From positions 28,343-92,342 of the forward strand of contig CAZOBH010000002.1 of NCBI GenBank assembly GCA_964578175.1: a DNA stretch of 64,000 nucleotides, given 5' to 3'. Below are positions 35,445-44,866 of the stretch, piece after piece (within the stretch, counting starts at the first letter, position 1; every line of letters starts with the position of its first letter). Under the pieces are notes generated by a model. It saw only the letters and a list, made by a program, of their open reading frames with translations. It was not told the origin of the DNA and did not search any database. The position numbers and the translations under genes were made by a program. Source of the DNA: RUG11788 sp964578175. Lineage in GTDB: Bacteria; Bacillota_I; Bacilli_A; RF39; UBA660.

Positions 35445-36665
35445 ATGAATAAAAGGAATGATAAGGATAAAAAAGAAATTAATTATCAAAGATTAAATGA
35501 ATTAATCAGTCTTAGTAATAAATTTATGAAGTTTATTTATGTAGTTTGTATTCTTGCATTTTTAGTTATGGCTATTCATGTAGCTAAACAAACTCATATA
35601 TTTGGTTTTATTGGAGAAATATTAAGCGTACTTACTGCCTTCTTTATAGGAATAATTATAGCTTGGTTATTTGATCCAATTGTTACTTATCTCCAAGAGA
35701 AAGGTGTTAAAAGACTACTCGGAGTATTGCTTATATATGTAGTTTTATTATGTGCATTAATTATTTCTGGTAGTTTCTTAATTCCATCTTTAACTAATCA
35801 AATAAAAGAGATTATAATGGATGCACCAGATACTATTAGTAATTTATCTAGATGGTTCAATGAATTATTAAGTAAATTATCTATTAGTTATAATTTAGAT
35901 TATGTATCTGTAAGAGAAAATATATATGAATCATTAAGAAATTTAACTATATCATTTACAGTAGATATACCTAAGACAATAATTAATGTTACACAAACTA
36001 TTTTTAATGGAGGACTTAATATTATAGTAGGACTTATTATTGGATTTTATATGTTAGTAGATTTTGATAATGTTAAAAGTCATTTAGCTAATATAGTTCC
36101 TAGAAAATATCGTAGAGATATGTCAAAATTATCTAATGAATTAAATCGTAGTTTAAGAAATTATGTATATGGAACACTTATTGTTGTATTAATATTATTT
36201 ATATTCCAAAGTATAGGAATGTCTATAGCTGGTATGAGGGCTCCTTTAGTATTTGGATTGTTCTGTGCAATAACAAATATTATTCCTTATTTAGGGCCTT
36301 ATTTAGGAGGAATTCCTTCAGTTGTTGTTGCATTTACTATTTCACCTCAAGTAGGAATAGGAGTACTTATTTCCGTATTTATATGTCAAGGATTAGAAAG
36401 TTATTTGTTAACTCCTACTATTATGAGTAAGACTATGAAATTACATCCTGTAACAATTATTATTGGATTATTGTTATTTGGACATTTCTTTGGTATACTT
36501 GGTATGTTGTTTGCAACACCAATCATTTCATGTTTAAAAATAATTACTAACTTCTTTATTGAAAAATATTCATTATTTAATACTGATGAAATAGATGAAG
36601 ATGTTAATGTATATCATGAAGAAGATTTGGAATTAGTAACAGAAACTGACAATTCAGAATTTTAG
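35445..36665 (+). CDS. AI-2E family transporter-like membrane protein
   Basis: 406 residues, SD AGGAGTGA. Polytopic membrane protein with about eight TM helices. The family blocks include F-F-I-G-I-I-I-A-W-L-F-D-P-I-V near residues 65-80 and P-Y-L-G-P-Y-L-G-G-I-P-S-V-V-V-A in the second half. It corresponds to the YrrI position upstream of alaS in Bacillus. Substrates of this family are varied (AI-2 export, Na+/H+ antiport, others), so no substrate is assigned. The Ala T-box begins immediately after its stop. Confidence 0.9.
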   Translation: MNKRNDKDKKEINYQRLNELISLSNKFMKFIYVVCILAFLVMAIHVAKQTHIFGFIGEILSVLTAFFIGIIIAWLFDPIVTYLQEKGVKRLLGVLLIYVVLLCALIISGSFLIPSLTNQIKEIIMDAPDTISNLSRWFNELLSKLSISYNLDYVSVRENIYESLRNLTISFTVDIPKTIINVTQTIFNGGLNIIVGLIIGFYMLVDFDNVKSHLANIVPRKYRRDMSKLSNELNRSLRNYVYGTLIVVLILFIFQSIGMSIAGMRAPLVFGLFCAITNIIPYLGPYLGGIPSVVVAFTISPQVGIGVLISVFICQGLESYLLTPTIMSKTMKLHPVTIIIGLLLFGHFFGILGMLFATPIISCLKIITNFFIEKYSLFNTDEIDEDVNVYHEEDLELVTETDNSEF

Positions 36666-36667
36666 AT

Positions 36668-36848
36668 GTGTTGAAGAAGAAGAGTATATATATGATTCTT
36701 TATAGAGAGTCTCTGCTGGTGGAAAAGAGATAAGATAGTATTTAGAAAGCTACTTTGGAGCATCTCGGTAGAACCGTTATTGAAATTAAGATCCAAGTAG
36801 GATGGTACCGTGTTTTAACACTCCTATTACTTGGATCTTTTGTCTTTT
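36668..36848 (+). promoter_or_regulatory. T-box riboswitch upstream of cmk-alaS (Ala specifier)
   Basis: S-turn AGTA is at 36683, and opposite it in stem I is GCT at 36749-36751, an alanine codon. AGAGAG and G-G-T-G-G lie in the distal stem. The core A-G-T-A-G-G-A-T-G-G-T-A-C-C-G-T-G ends at 36811. The alternative terminator uses AAGATCCAAGTA (36788-36799) and TACTTGGATCTT (36828-36839), followed by TTGTCTTTT. No separate promoter is clear, so the leader may be read from the AI-2E gene. Confidence 0.9.
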
Positions 36849-36859
36849 AGGGAGGATTT

Positions 36860-37540
36860 ATGAAAGATAATTATCAAATTGCAATTGATGGACCTAGTGC
36901 AACTGGGAAAAGTACTATCGCTAAAAAATTAGCAAGTAGTCTTAATTTTATCTATATAGATACTGGAGCTATGTATAGATCTATTGCTTTATATTGTATA
37001 GAAAATGATATAGATATCGATAATAAAGAAGTAATTGAACCTATTTTAAAAAATATAGAAATAGATATTAAATATATAGATGGTGTACAACATATATATT
37101 TAAATAATAGAGACGTTAGTGAAGCTATAAGAGAAAATAAAGTATCTCAAGCCGCGTCAAAAGTGTCTGTTCATGAACCAGTTAGAAAAAAGTTAGTTAA
37201 TCTTCAACAAGAATTAGCTAGTAAATCAAATGTAATCATGGATGGAAGAGATATTGGAACAGTAGTTTTACCAAATGCAACTTTAAAAATATATTTAACT
37301 GCATCATCTTCTGAAAGAGCTAAAAGAAGAATGTTAGAATTACAAGAAAAAGGTACTATGATTACATTAGAAGAAGTACTAAAGGATTTAGAAGAAAGAG
37401 ATTATAGAGATACTCATAGAGAAATAGGACCACTAAAAAAAGCAGATGATGCAATAGAAGTTGATACTACAAATATGAATATAGAGGAAGTATTAAATAC
37501 TATTAGAGATTTATTTAATAAGAAAGTAGGAATTGAATAA
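36860..37540 (+). CDS. cmk: Cytidylate kinase
   Basis: 226 residues, SD GGGAGG. It phosphorylates CMP and dCMP to the diphosphates. P-loop G-P-S-A-T-G-K-S-T is at residues 11-19, with D-T-G-A-M-Y-R for CMP binding and G-R-D-I-G-T-V-V in the middle. The LID region has E-R-A-K-R-R and R-D-x-x-D-x-x-R. It lies between the alanine T-box and alaS and shares one base with alaS (TAATG), so it should be under the same tRNA-Ala control, an unusual placement. Confidence 0.96.
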   Translation: MKDNYQIAIDGPSATGKSTIAKKLASSLNFIYIDTGAMYRSIALYCIENDIDIDNKEVIEPILKNIEIDIKYIDGVQHIYLNNRDVSEAIRENKVSQAASKVSVHEPVRKKLVNLQQELASKSNVIMDGRDIGTVVLPNATLKIYLTASSSERAKRRMLELQEKGTMITLEEVLKDLEERDYRDTHREIGPLKKADDAIEVDTTNMNIEEVLNTIRDLFNKKVGIE

Positions 37541-40221
37541 TGAAAGAAATGACAAGTACTGAAATAAGAAATTTATGGATTAAATATTTTACAACTAATG
37601 GACATATGGTACTAGATAGTGCTTCATTAATACCATATGACGATGATAGTTTACTATTTACAAATGCTGGTGTTACTCCACTTAAAAAATATTTTGATGG
37701 AAGTGTAGTTCCAGAAAATAAAAGAATTGCAACTATACAAAAATGTATTAGAACTAATGATGTAGATAATGTTGGAGATGCTACTCATTTAACTTTTTTT
37801 GAGATGATGGGTAATTTCTCAATCGGAGATTATTTTAAAAAAGAAGCATTAGCTTTTGCATTTGAATTCTTAACTAGTGAAGACTGGTGTGGTATACCTA
37901 AAGAAAAATTATATGTAACGGTATATCCAGATGATAAAGAAGCAAAAGATAGATGGATTGAACTTGGATTTATTCCTGATCATATAGTGCCATTAAAAGA
38001 AAATTTCTGGGAAATTGGAGTAGGACCTTGTGGACCTGATTCTGAAATATTCTATGATAGAGGAGATAAATATGATCCGGATGGAGATGCTTTAGTTAAA
38101 TTTAAAAATGATATAGATCAATATAGATATGTTGAAATTTGGAATAATGTTTTCTCTCAATTTTCATCAACTAAAGGTTTAGAAAGAAAAGATTATCCAG
38201 AACTTCCTCATAAAAATATAGATACTGGAGCTGGTCTTGAAAGATGGTGTTTAGTATTCCAAAATAAAGATAGTATATATGATACAGATTTATTTAAACC
38301 TCTTATTGAAAGAATTGGTGAAATTGCAGGGCATGAAGATGATGGAAGTGCGGCTTATAAAGTTATAGCTGATCATATAAGAGCAATAACTATGGCTTTA
38401 GCTGATGGAGCTATTTTTGAAAATAATGGAAGAGGATATGTACTTAGACGTCTATTAAGAAGAAGTGTTAGATTTGGTAAAAAGATTGGAATTACTGATG
38501 TATTCTTATATAAATTAGTTGATACAGTAGTAGAAATAATGAAAGATAGTTATCCAGAATTAGTTGATGCTAAGGGAAATGTAAAAACACTAGTACTTAA
38601 CGAAGAAAAGTTATTCCATAGTACGTTAGAAGCTGGTGAAAGAAGATTAGTTGAATTAATGAATGAATCTCAAGATAAAACAATAAGTGGATATGATGTA
38701 TTTAAATTATATGATACTTATGGATTCCCATATGAATTAACTATTGAATATCTAGAAGAAGCTGGTTTTAAAACTTCTCGTGAAGAATTTGATAAGTATA
38801 TGGAAGAACAAAAGAAATTATCTAAAGATAGTTATCATCAAGATACTTATATGAATAAACAAAATGAAGAATTATTAAATTTTAAAAAAGATAGTGAATT
38901 CTTATATGATACATATGAACTTAATGGAACAGTAATTGGTTTATTCAAAGACGGAAAGTTTGTAGATGAACTTACTGATAATGGTTATATAATTCTTGAT
39001 AAGACTTGTTTCTATGCAACTAGTGGTGGTCAAGTTAGTGATCGTGGAGCTATGAAAAATGATAAATTTAAAGCTAAAGTCCTTAGTGTTGAAAAAGCAC
39101 CTAATGGACAACATTTGCATAAAGTTGAAATAGTAGAAGGATCTATTAAAGTTCTTGATCACGTAGATATGAAAATTATAGAAAAAGAAAGAAGAGAAAC
39201 TGCATGTAATCATAGTAGTACACATATTATTCAAAAAGGACTTCAAAAAGTTTTGTCTAGTAATGTACATCAAGCAGGATCTTATGTAGATGATAATAGA
39301 TTTAGATTTGATTTTACTTATACTGGTAAAATTACTGAAAATGAAATATTAGAAGTAGAACAAATAGCAAATCAATATGTAAAAGATCAAATTGAAACTG
39401 ATATTAAAGAAATGCCAATTGAAGAGGCTAAAAAACTAGGAGCTATGGCATTATTTACAGAAAAATATAAAGATGTAGTAAGAGTAGTAACAATTGGTGA
39501 TTCAATTGAATTATGTGGTGGTACTCATGTTAAAAATACTAAAGAGATTAAAAAAATTGCAATAATTAATCTTGAATCTAAAGGAAGCAATTTATATCGT
39601 ATTGAGGGAGTTACTGGAGATGACATTGAAAACGCTATAAAAGACGCAATTAAAGTATATGTTGTTGAAATAGGTAAACAATTAAATAAAGCTAAAGAAA
39701 TACTTAAAAATGCTCAAGATTTAGGTGAAAATATAGAATTTGATATAGTATTAGATCAAGTACCATTAGATTCATATAATGCTATTATTTATAATCGTAA
39801 TCAATTAGATTATATTCAAACTGAAGTTAAGAATTTAGAAAAGAAATATAATGAGATTAAAGCATCTAAATTAACAAGTAATCTAGATGAATATTTAGAT
39901 AGAGTAGAAGAAATCAATGGAGTCAAAGTTTTACTTCTTGAAACAGAAGAATTAGATGTTGATTCTTTAAAAGCAATATGTGATGGACTTGCTAATAAAT
40001 TAGATAATTCATTTATTATGGTAGCTAATAAAAATAAAGATAATGTTAATTTTGTATCTCGTTCTAATTCAGATATAAATGCAGGTATGATGGTTAAAAA
40101 AGCATCAGTAAGATCTTCAGGTAATGGAGGAGGATCTCCTACATTTGCTCAAGGTGGAGGACATACTACTGAATTTATTAGTGAAATATTTGATGAAATA
40201 AGAAATGAAATAAATATGTAA
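37540..40221 (+). CDS. alaS: Alanyl-tRNA synthetase
   Basis: 893 residues. Class II synthetase with the catalytic core at 1-450 (F-F-E-M-M-G-N-F-S-x-G-D-Y-F; W-N-x-V-F). The editing domain has H558-x3-H562 and C659-x3-H663. A C-terminal DHHA1/C-Ala domain follows, with a glycine-rich G-G-G-S-P-x-x-A-Q-G-G-G. Start codon overlaps the cmk stop by one base. Length is typical. Regulated through the T-box two genes upstream. Confidence 0.97.
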   Translation: MKEMTSTEIRNLWIKYFTTNGHMVLDSASLIPYDDDSLLFTNAGVTPLKKYFDGSVVPENKRIATIQKCIRTNDVDNVGDATHLTFFEMMGNFSIGDYFKKEALAFAFEFLTSEDWCGIPKEKLYVTVYPDDKEAKDRWIELGFIPDHIVPLKENFWEIGVGPCGPDSEIFYDRGDKYDPDGDALVKFKNDIDQYRYVEIWNNVFSQFSSTKGLERKDYPELPHKNIDTGAGLERWCLVFQNKDSIYDTDLFKPLIERIGEIAGHEDDGSAAYKVIADHIRAITMALADGAIFENNGRGYVLRRLLRRSVRFGKKIGITDVFLYKLVDTVVEIMKDSYPELVDAKGNVKTLVLNEEKLFHSTLEAGERRLVELMNESQDKTISGYDVFKLYDTYGFPYELTIEYLEEAGFKTSREEFDKYMEEQKKLSKDSYHQDTYMNKQNEELLNFKKDSEFLYDTYELNGTVIGLFKDGKFVDELTDNGYIILDKTCFYATSGGQVSDRGAMKNDKFKAKVLSVEKAPNGQHLHKVEIVEGSIKVLDHVDMKIIEKERRETACNHSSTHIIQKGLQKVLSSNVHQAGSYVDDNRFRFDFTYTGKITENEILEVEQIANQYVKDQIETDIKEMPIEEAKKLGAMALFTEKYKDVVRVVTIGDSIELCGGTHVKNTKEIKKIAIINLESKGSNLYRIEGVTGDDIENAIKDAIKVYVVEIGKQLNKAKEILKNAQDLGENIEFDIVLDQVPLDSYNAIIYNRNQLDYIQTEVKNLEKKYNEIKASKLTSNLDEYLDRVEEINGVKVLLLETEELDVDSLKAICDGLANKLDNSFIMVANKNKDNVNFVSRSNSDINAGMMVKKASVRSSGNGGGSPTFAQGGGHTTEFISEIFDEIRNEINM

Positions 40222-40248
40222 AGAGAATTAATTTAATTCTCTTTTTTT
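40220..40248 (+). terminator. Intrinsic terminator after alaS
   Basis: Eleven-base stem AAAGAGAATTA / TAATTCTCTTT with loop ATT, then T4 more. The stem starts at the alaS stop codon. Confidence 0.88.
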
Positions 40249-40269
40249 AAAGAAAAAATATTACTTAGA

Positions 40270-40278
40270 TGTTATTAT
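40270..40278 (+). promoter_or_regulatory. Extended -10 promoter of the CPBP protein gene
   Basis: TGT plus TATTAT (40273-40278); an overlapping TATAAT at 40278-40283 is the alternative -10. SD and ATG follow within 20 bases. Confidence 0.45.
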
Positions 40279-40295
40279 ATAATTAGGTGATTAAT

Positions 40296-42416
40296 ATGAA
40301 GATTAAACTTAAGAAAAATATTTTAATTATACTTGTATTATTAATATATATAATTACAGGTATAAAGTACTTTAATGGACTATTTGATAATATAGATACT
40401 TTTATATCTATATTTATTGGATTAATAATTATGTTATTTGTAAAAAGAAAAAAGAATCTATATGCTTTATCTCTTCCTTTTTCTTTATATAGTTTTATTT
40501 ATCAATCGTTTTCAATATATATATTTTCTTTTATAGGATTAATCATAAGTTTAATTAAATCTAAAGAAGAACAAAATATATCTATAATTATAAAGAAACA
40601 TACGATTTTCTATGCAATTGTATTTGGTATAGTTGGAATATCATTTCTTAATTATTCATCGCTTGTAGGGGCTGTTTGGGAGCTGGAGAATGGACCTCAT
40701 ATGATAGTTGAATTACTAGCATGCATATTCTTATTTATATTAATTAAATTAGGTAGAAAGACAAATATGTTAAAGAGCAAAATGGTTCCGTTCAAAGAAG
40801 CATTTATGGTATCTATTCCATTCTTTTCAATTTTAGCAATTGTATTTGTAAGTCAATTCTTTATGAATTATAAAATGTATGAATTTAATGACGCTATTGA
40901 GATTATTTGTTTTATTCTAGGGTATTTACTAGTTGGTATTTTTGAAGATGTTTTGGTTAGAGGATTAGTACTTAATATTATGCTTGATAAATATGGTAAT
41001 AATAAAAGAGGTATTTGGCTATCTATAATTATTTCTAGTCTAATATTTGGTTGTGCTCATTTCCTTAATTTAACAACAGGAGCTGAGTTTAATGGAGTAT
41101 TAATTCAAGTTATAGCGGCATCAGGAATTGGAATTTATTTAGCTGCAATTTATTTAAGAACTAATTCTGTTTGGTATGTTGCTTTATTACATGGATTATG
41201 GGATATAGCTGCAACTTCAACTAGTTTATTTAAAGATACAAATGTAGATTTAGTTGATACTATTTCTAATTATTCAATCATAAATTTATATCCAGTAATT
41301 GTTTATATATTATTAGCAATATATTTATTAAGAAAAAGAAAAATTAAAGAAGTTATTGCTTGTAGAAATAACATAGAAATAGAAAAAAATAATAAAAACT
41401 ATTCATTTAGAAACTTTTCTTATACTATGGGATGTTTATTAGTTGTATTTATTATATATAGTATGAGTGTTTCCTATACAACTATTAATAATAATATGAT
41501 AGAAACATATAAGAATTTACCAAATGATTTCTATTTCCAATATGAAGAGAATTTCTTATATAACAAAGATTTAGAATTCAATAAACTTGATGATAATACT
41601 AAAATGGTAATAGCGTTAAAGAATCATATTGAATATGATAAATTAATAAATAAAAATGATATAGATAGTTATTATAAAAAACTATATGGAACTAGTCCTG
41701 AGACATATCCAACTATCTATGTAGATCCATATATTACATGTACTTATGATAATGGATATACTTGTACAAATAATAGTGATAACAAAGAAAATGATTATAT
41801 GATATATACTGGTATTAAAGGATGCCAATATGATGGAAATGAAGCAGCTTTATATATTTATTATTTATATGTAGATACAAATGAAAATATTATATATGCA
41901 GATTCAGGAAAAAATATAGAATTATATCATGGAAGTATTAAAACTATAACAAATAAGAAATATGATGAATCTGATTTATATAATAAAAAATTCTTTAATG
42001 AAATAAATGAAGTTATAGATGTACCAGTTTATAAATATACATTTAATGTAAATACTTTTAATGCAGATACAACATTAAATAATATAAAGATGGATAATAT
42101 AGATAAATTGAATATAAAATTTGATAAAGAGTATAAAGATATTAAATTAGAATATTTGAATAAAAGAATTGTTATTACTTATTTAGATACTATTATGGAA
42201 ATAAAAGAGATAGATTTAGATAAATATTTAGAAAAATATCGTAATAATGAAGAAATATTATTAGGAAATAATAAATATTATTATAATAGATTAGAAGATA
42301 TATATTTAATTAAAGATCAAAGTTATAAATATGGAAACTGTTATGAGATTACTATAGACTCTGAAGAAAATAATAAAACTCATGCATATGAAATTCTAAG
42401 TTCATTAAAATTATAA
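40296..42416 (+). CDS. CPBP-family intramembrane protease-like protein with a large C-terminal domain
   Basis: 706 residues from ATG 40296 (SD AGGTGAT); GTG 40287 lies in the SD. The first half has about nine TM helices and the CPBP (CAAX protease and bacteriocin-processing) motifs: E217-D218-x-x-x-R222, H255 in F-G-C-A-H-F, and H299-x3-D303. The family usually has E-E at the first motif, so E-D is a conservative change. After a final TM helix (about 375-395) comes a hydrophilic region of about 310 residues, predicted outside, with several Cys. I do not recognise that region. Function unknown; it could be protease or scaffold. Confidence 0.8.
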   Translation: MKIKLKKNILIILVLLIYIITGIKYFNGLFDNIDTFISIFIGLIIMLFVKRKKNLYALSLPFSLYSFIYQSFSIYIFSFIGLIISLIKSKEEQNISIIIKKHTIFYAIVFGIVGISFLNYSSLVGAVWELENGPHMIVELLACIFLFILIKLGRKTNMLKSKMVPFKEAFMVSIPFFSILAIVFVSQFFMNYKMYEFNDAIEIICFILGYLLVGIFEDVLVRGLVLNIMLDKYGNNKRGIWLSIIISSLIFGCAHFLNLTTGAEFNGVLIQVIAASGIGIYLAAIYLRTNSVWYVALLHGLWDIAATSTSLFKDTNVDLVDTISNYSIINLYPVIVYILLAIYLLRKRKIKEVIACRNNIEIEKNNKNYSFRNFSYTMGCLLVVFIIYSMSVSYTTINNNMIETYKNLPNDFYFQYEENFLYNKDLEFNKLDDNTKMVIALKNHIEYDKLINKNDIDSYYKKLYGTSPETYPTIYVDPYITCTYDNGYTCTNNSDNKENDYMIYTGIKGCQYDGNEAALYIYYLYVDTNENIIYADSGKNIELYHGSIKTITNKKYDESDLYNKKFFNEINEVIDVPVYKYTFNVNTFNADTTLNNIKMDNIDKLNIKFDKEYKDIKLEYLNKRIVITYLDTIMEIKEIDLDKYLEKYRNNEEILLGNNKYYYNRLEDIYLIKDQSYKYGNCYEITIDSEENNKTHAYEILSSLKL

Positions 42417-42421
42417 AAATT

Positions 42422-42460
42422 AACTCGTAAATTCATATTAAAATGAAGATACGAGTTTTT
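42422..42460 (+). terminator. Likely terminator after the CPBP protein gene
   Basis: Outer stem AACTCGTA / TACGAGTT and inner helix TTCAT / ATGAA, with a T5 tail. Confidence 0.7.
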
Positions 42461-42476
42461 CTATGAAAGTATACAC

Positions 42477-42497
42477 TACCACCCTTAGAGGGTGGTA
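42477..42497. promoter_or_regulatory. Perfect palindromic operator at the copper locus
   Basis: Nine-base arms TACCACCCT / AGGGTGGTA around TAG form a perfect 21-base palindrome. This is the most GC-rich spot nearby. Its right arm contains the TGG of the extended -10 and the first bases of TATAAT, so a bound protein would block the promoter. C-tract/G-tract palindromes of this kind are used by CsoR/RcnR-type metal repressors; assignment to CsoR is inference. Confidence 0.7.
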
Positions 42498-42501
42498 TAA
42501 T
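42493..42501 (+). promoter_or_regulatory. Extended -10 promoter of the copA unit
   Basis: TGG plus TATAAT (42496-42501), embedded in the right arm of the palindrome. Transcription would run through the cupredoxin remnant into copA. Confidence 0.7.
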
Positions 42502-42529
42502 ATTTTGGTGATGATAAAAATGACGAAAT

Positions 42530-42667
42530 GTGAGAATTATTGGGGATAATATAATAGAATTTAAACCAACTAAAACAGGAACATATACTTATACATGTTG
42601 GATGGAAATGATTAAGAACAACATTAAAGTAATAGATAATGAAAAATACTTTAAGGAGGCAATATAA
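42530..42667 (+). pseudogene. Remnant of a copper-binding cupredoxin-like protein
   Basis: An open frame (from 42524; possible GTG at 42530) encodes I-I-G-D-N-I-I-E-F-K-P-T-K-T-G-T-Y and then Y-T-C-W-M-E-M-I. This matches the C-terminal strand region and C-W-M-G-M-I copper ligand motif of small cupredoxin domains that accompany heavy-metal transporters. There is no SD at the GTG. The SD-linked ATGs at 42511 and 42520 read another frame and stop at 42549. The N-terminal half of the domain is missing, so a decayed gene is the simplest reading. Its TAA shares one base with the copA ATG. Confidence 0.65.
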
Positions 42668-44847
42668 TGAGAAAAGTAATTCTAAAAGTAGATGGAATGA
42701 GTTGTAGTGCATGTCAAAATAGAGTTGAAAAATACTTAAATAAACAAGATGGAGTTAGTGCTACTGTTAATCTTGTTATGGCACAAGCTTTAATAGAATA
42801 TGATGAAGAAAAAGTAACATTATCTGATTTAGATAGATTTATTAGTGAATCTGGATATAAAAGTTTAGGTGTCTATAATGAAAAAGAAGAGACTAAAAAA
42901 GATAATAGTAAAACTTATTTAATTATCTATGCATTTTTAACAATATTTCTAATGTATGTTTCTATGGGACATATGATTGGATTACCAGTAATACCTTTCT
43001 TACATATGTTAGATCATCCAATAAATTATGGTATAGCACTTTTAATACTTGTAATTCCATATATTATATTTGGGTTTGATATTTTAAAAAGTGGCATATC
43101 AAAATTATTACATAAAAGTCCTAATATGGACTCTCTTGTAACAATAGGTGTATTATCTAGTTTAATTTATAGTATAGTAAATTTAATTTTAATAATTAAA
43201 GGGAATAATATGCTTGTAGAAAATCTTTACTTTGAATCTGCTGCAACTATTATTTATTTCATTAAATTAGGTAGATATATTGATAAAAAGTCGAAGGAAA
43301 AAACAAAAGAAGCAATTAAAGAATTGGTTCAAATAACTCCTAAGAGTGCTTTAATTAAAACAAAAAATGGAGAAAAAGAAATAACAATAGATGAAGTTAA
43401 AAAAGGAGATATACTTATTTGTAAACCAGGTATGAAAATTGCAGTTGATGGTGTTATTGTAAGTGGAGAAACACATCTAGATGAAGCATTTATTACTGGT
43501 GAGTCTAAAGTAAGTAAAAAAAGTATAAAAGATAAAGTAATAGCAGGATCAATTAATATAGATGGATATATTGAATATAAAGCAGAACGTATCGGTCCAG
43601 ATTCAACTATATCTGAGATAGTAAGATTAGTTGTTGAAGCTTCAAATACAAAAGCACCAATTCAAAGATTAGCTGATAAAGTAAGTGGAATTTTTGTCCC
43701 AAGTATCATGATGATTGCAGTACTTACATTAATTGGTTATTTAATATTTGGATTTAAAGTTAATGAAGCAATTATTTCATTTGTTACAGTTTTAGTTGTA
43801 GCTTGTCCATGTGCTTTAGGTCTTGCAACACCACTTGCTGTAGTAGTAAGTGAAGGAAAATCAGCAAAAGAAGGTATTTTAGTAAAAACAAGTGAGACAT
43901 TAGAGAATGCTCATAAAGTAGATACAATTGTTTTTGATAAAACAGGTACACTTACCTATGGTAATTTAAGGATAGCAAAAATTAATAATTTTTCAGATTA
44001 TAAAGATAAAGATCTATTAAAAATTGTTGCTAGTATAGAAAATAATTCTAATCATCCAATAGCTAATGCTTTTAAAGAATATTATGATGATAAAATTAAA
44101 ATTGATAAATTTACTAATTTATCTGGAATAGGTCTATCTTGTGTATATGATAACAACAATATATATGTAGGTAATAATAAACTATTAACTAAATTACATA
44201 TATCTAATATGTATAAAAATGAAGAAATAGAATTATCAAAAGATGGTAATAGTATTGTTTATGTTATAGAAAACAAGAGAATTATTGCTCTTATTGGAGT
44301 TAAAGATATTATTAGGGATAATGTAAAAAATACTTTAAATAAACTTAAAAAAATGAATAAACAAATTATTATGTTATCTGGAGATAATGAAATAACTGCA
44401 AAAATAATTGCTAATACACTTGATATTGATAATGTAATTGCAAATTGTCTACCACAAGATAAAGAAAAATATTTAAAAGAATTAAAAGAAAATGGACATA
44501 TCATAATGATGGTTGGCGATGGAATAAATGATGCACCTTCACTAGCTGTTAGTGATATAGGAGTTTCAATAAATAGTGGAACTGATATTGCAGCTGATTC
44601 AGCTGATGTAATACTAATGAAAGATGATTTAAGTAAGATTATAGAATTACTTAATATAAGTAAAAAAACAATTAAAATTATTAAAGAGAATCTTTTTTGG
44701 GCATTCTTCTATAATATCTGTATGATACCTATTGCAATTGGTTTCTTAAAACCACTTGGAATTAATTTAAGTCCAATGATAGCGGCACTTTCAATGGTAA
44801 TTAGTAGTTTAACTGTAATATTTAATTCATTAAGATTAAAAAAATAA
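42667..44847 (+). CDS. copA: Copper-translocating P-type ATPase
   Basis: 726 residues, SD AAGGAGG. It exports Cu(I). The N-terminal HMA domain has G-M-S-C13-S-A-C16. Membrane copper site C380-P-C382 is present, with F-F-Y-N in the seventh helix and M-x-x-S-S in the eighth. Phosphorylation Asp424 is in D-K-T-G-T-L-T; the S-N-H-P motif binds ATP and G-D-G-I-N-D-A-P is the hinge. The eight-TM P1B-1 layout is complete. It lies downstream of a palindromic operator and a cupredoxin remnant, and a small lipoprotein gene follows. Confidence 0.96.
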   Translation: MRKVILKVDGMSCSACQNRVEKYLNKQDGVSATVNLVMAQALIEYDEEKVTLSDLDRFISESGYKSLGVYNEKEETKKDNSKTYLIIYAFLTIFLMYVSMGHMIGLPVIPFLHMLDHPINYGIALLILVIPYIIFGFDILKSGISKLLHKSPNMDSLVTIGVLSSLIYSIVNLILIIKGNNMLVENLYFESAATIIYFIKLGRYIDKKSKEKTKEAIKELVQITPKSALIKTKNGEKEITIDEVKKGDILICKPGMKIAVDGVIVSGETHLDEAFITGESKVSKKSIKDKVIAGSINIDGYIEYKAERIGPDSTISEIVRLVVEASNTKAPIQRLADKVSGIFVPSIMMIAVLTLIGYLIFGFKVNEAIISFVTVLVVACPCALGLATPLAVVVSEGKSAKEGILVKTSETLENAHKVDTIVFDKTGTLTYGNLRIAKINNFSDYKDKDLLKIVASIENNSNHPIANAFKEYYDDKIKIDKFTNLSGIGLSCVYDNNNIYVGNNKLLTKLHISNMYKNEEIELSKDGNSIVYVIENKRIIALIGVKDIIRDNVKNTLNKLKKMNKQIIMLSGDNEITAKIIANTLDIDNVIANCLPQDKEKYLKELKENGHIIMMVGDGINDAPSLAVSDIGVSINSGTDIAADSADVILMKDDLSKIIELLNISKKTIKIIKENLFWAFFYNICMIPIAIGFLKPLGINLSPMIAALSMVISSLTVIFNSLRLKK

Positions 44848-44866
44848 TTAGAAAGAAGGAAATTGA

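Noticed and set aside
42485..42712. 75-codon minus-strand ORF across the copA leader
   Set aside because: It overlaps the palindrome, promoter and SD of copA on the other strand. Its composition is that of antisense AT-rich DNA, and it has no SD.
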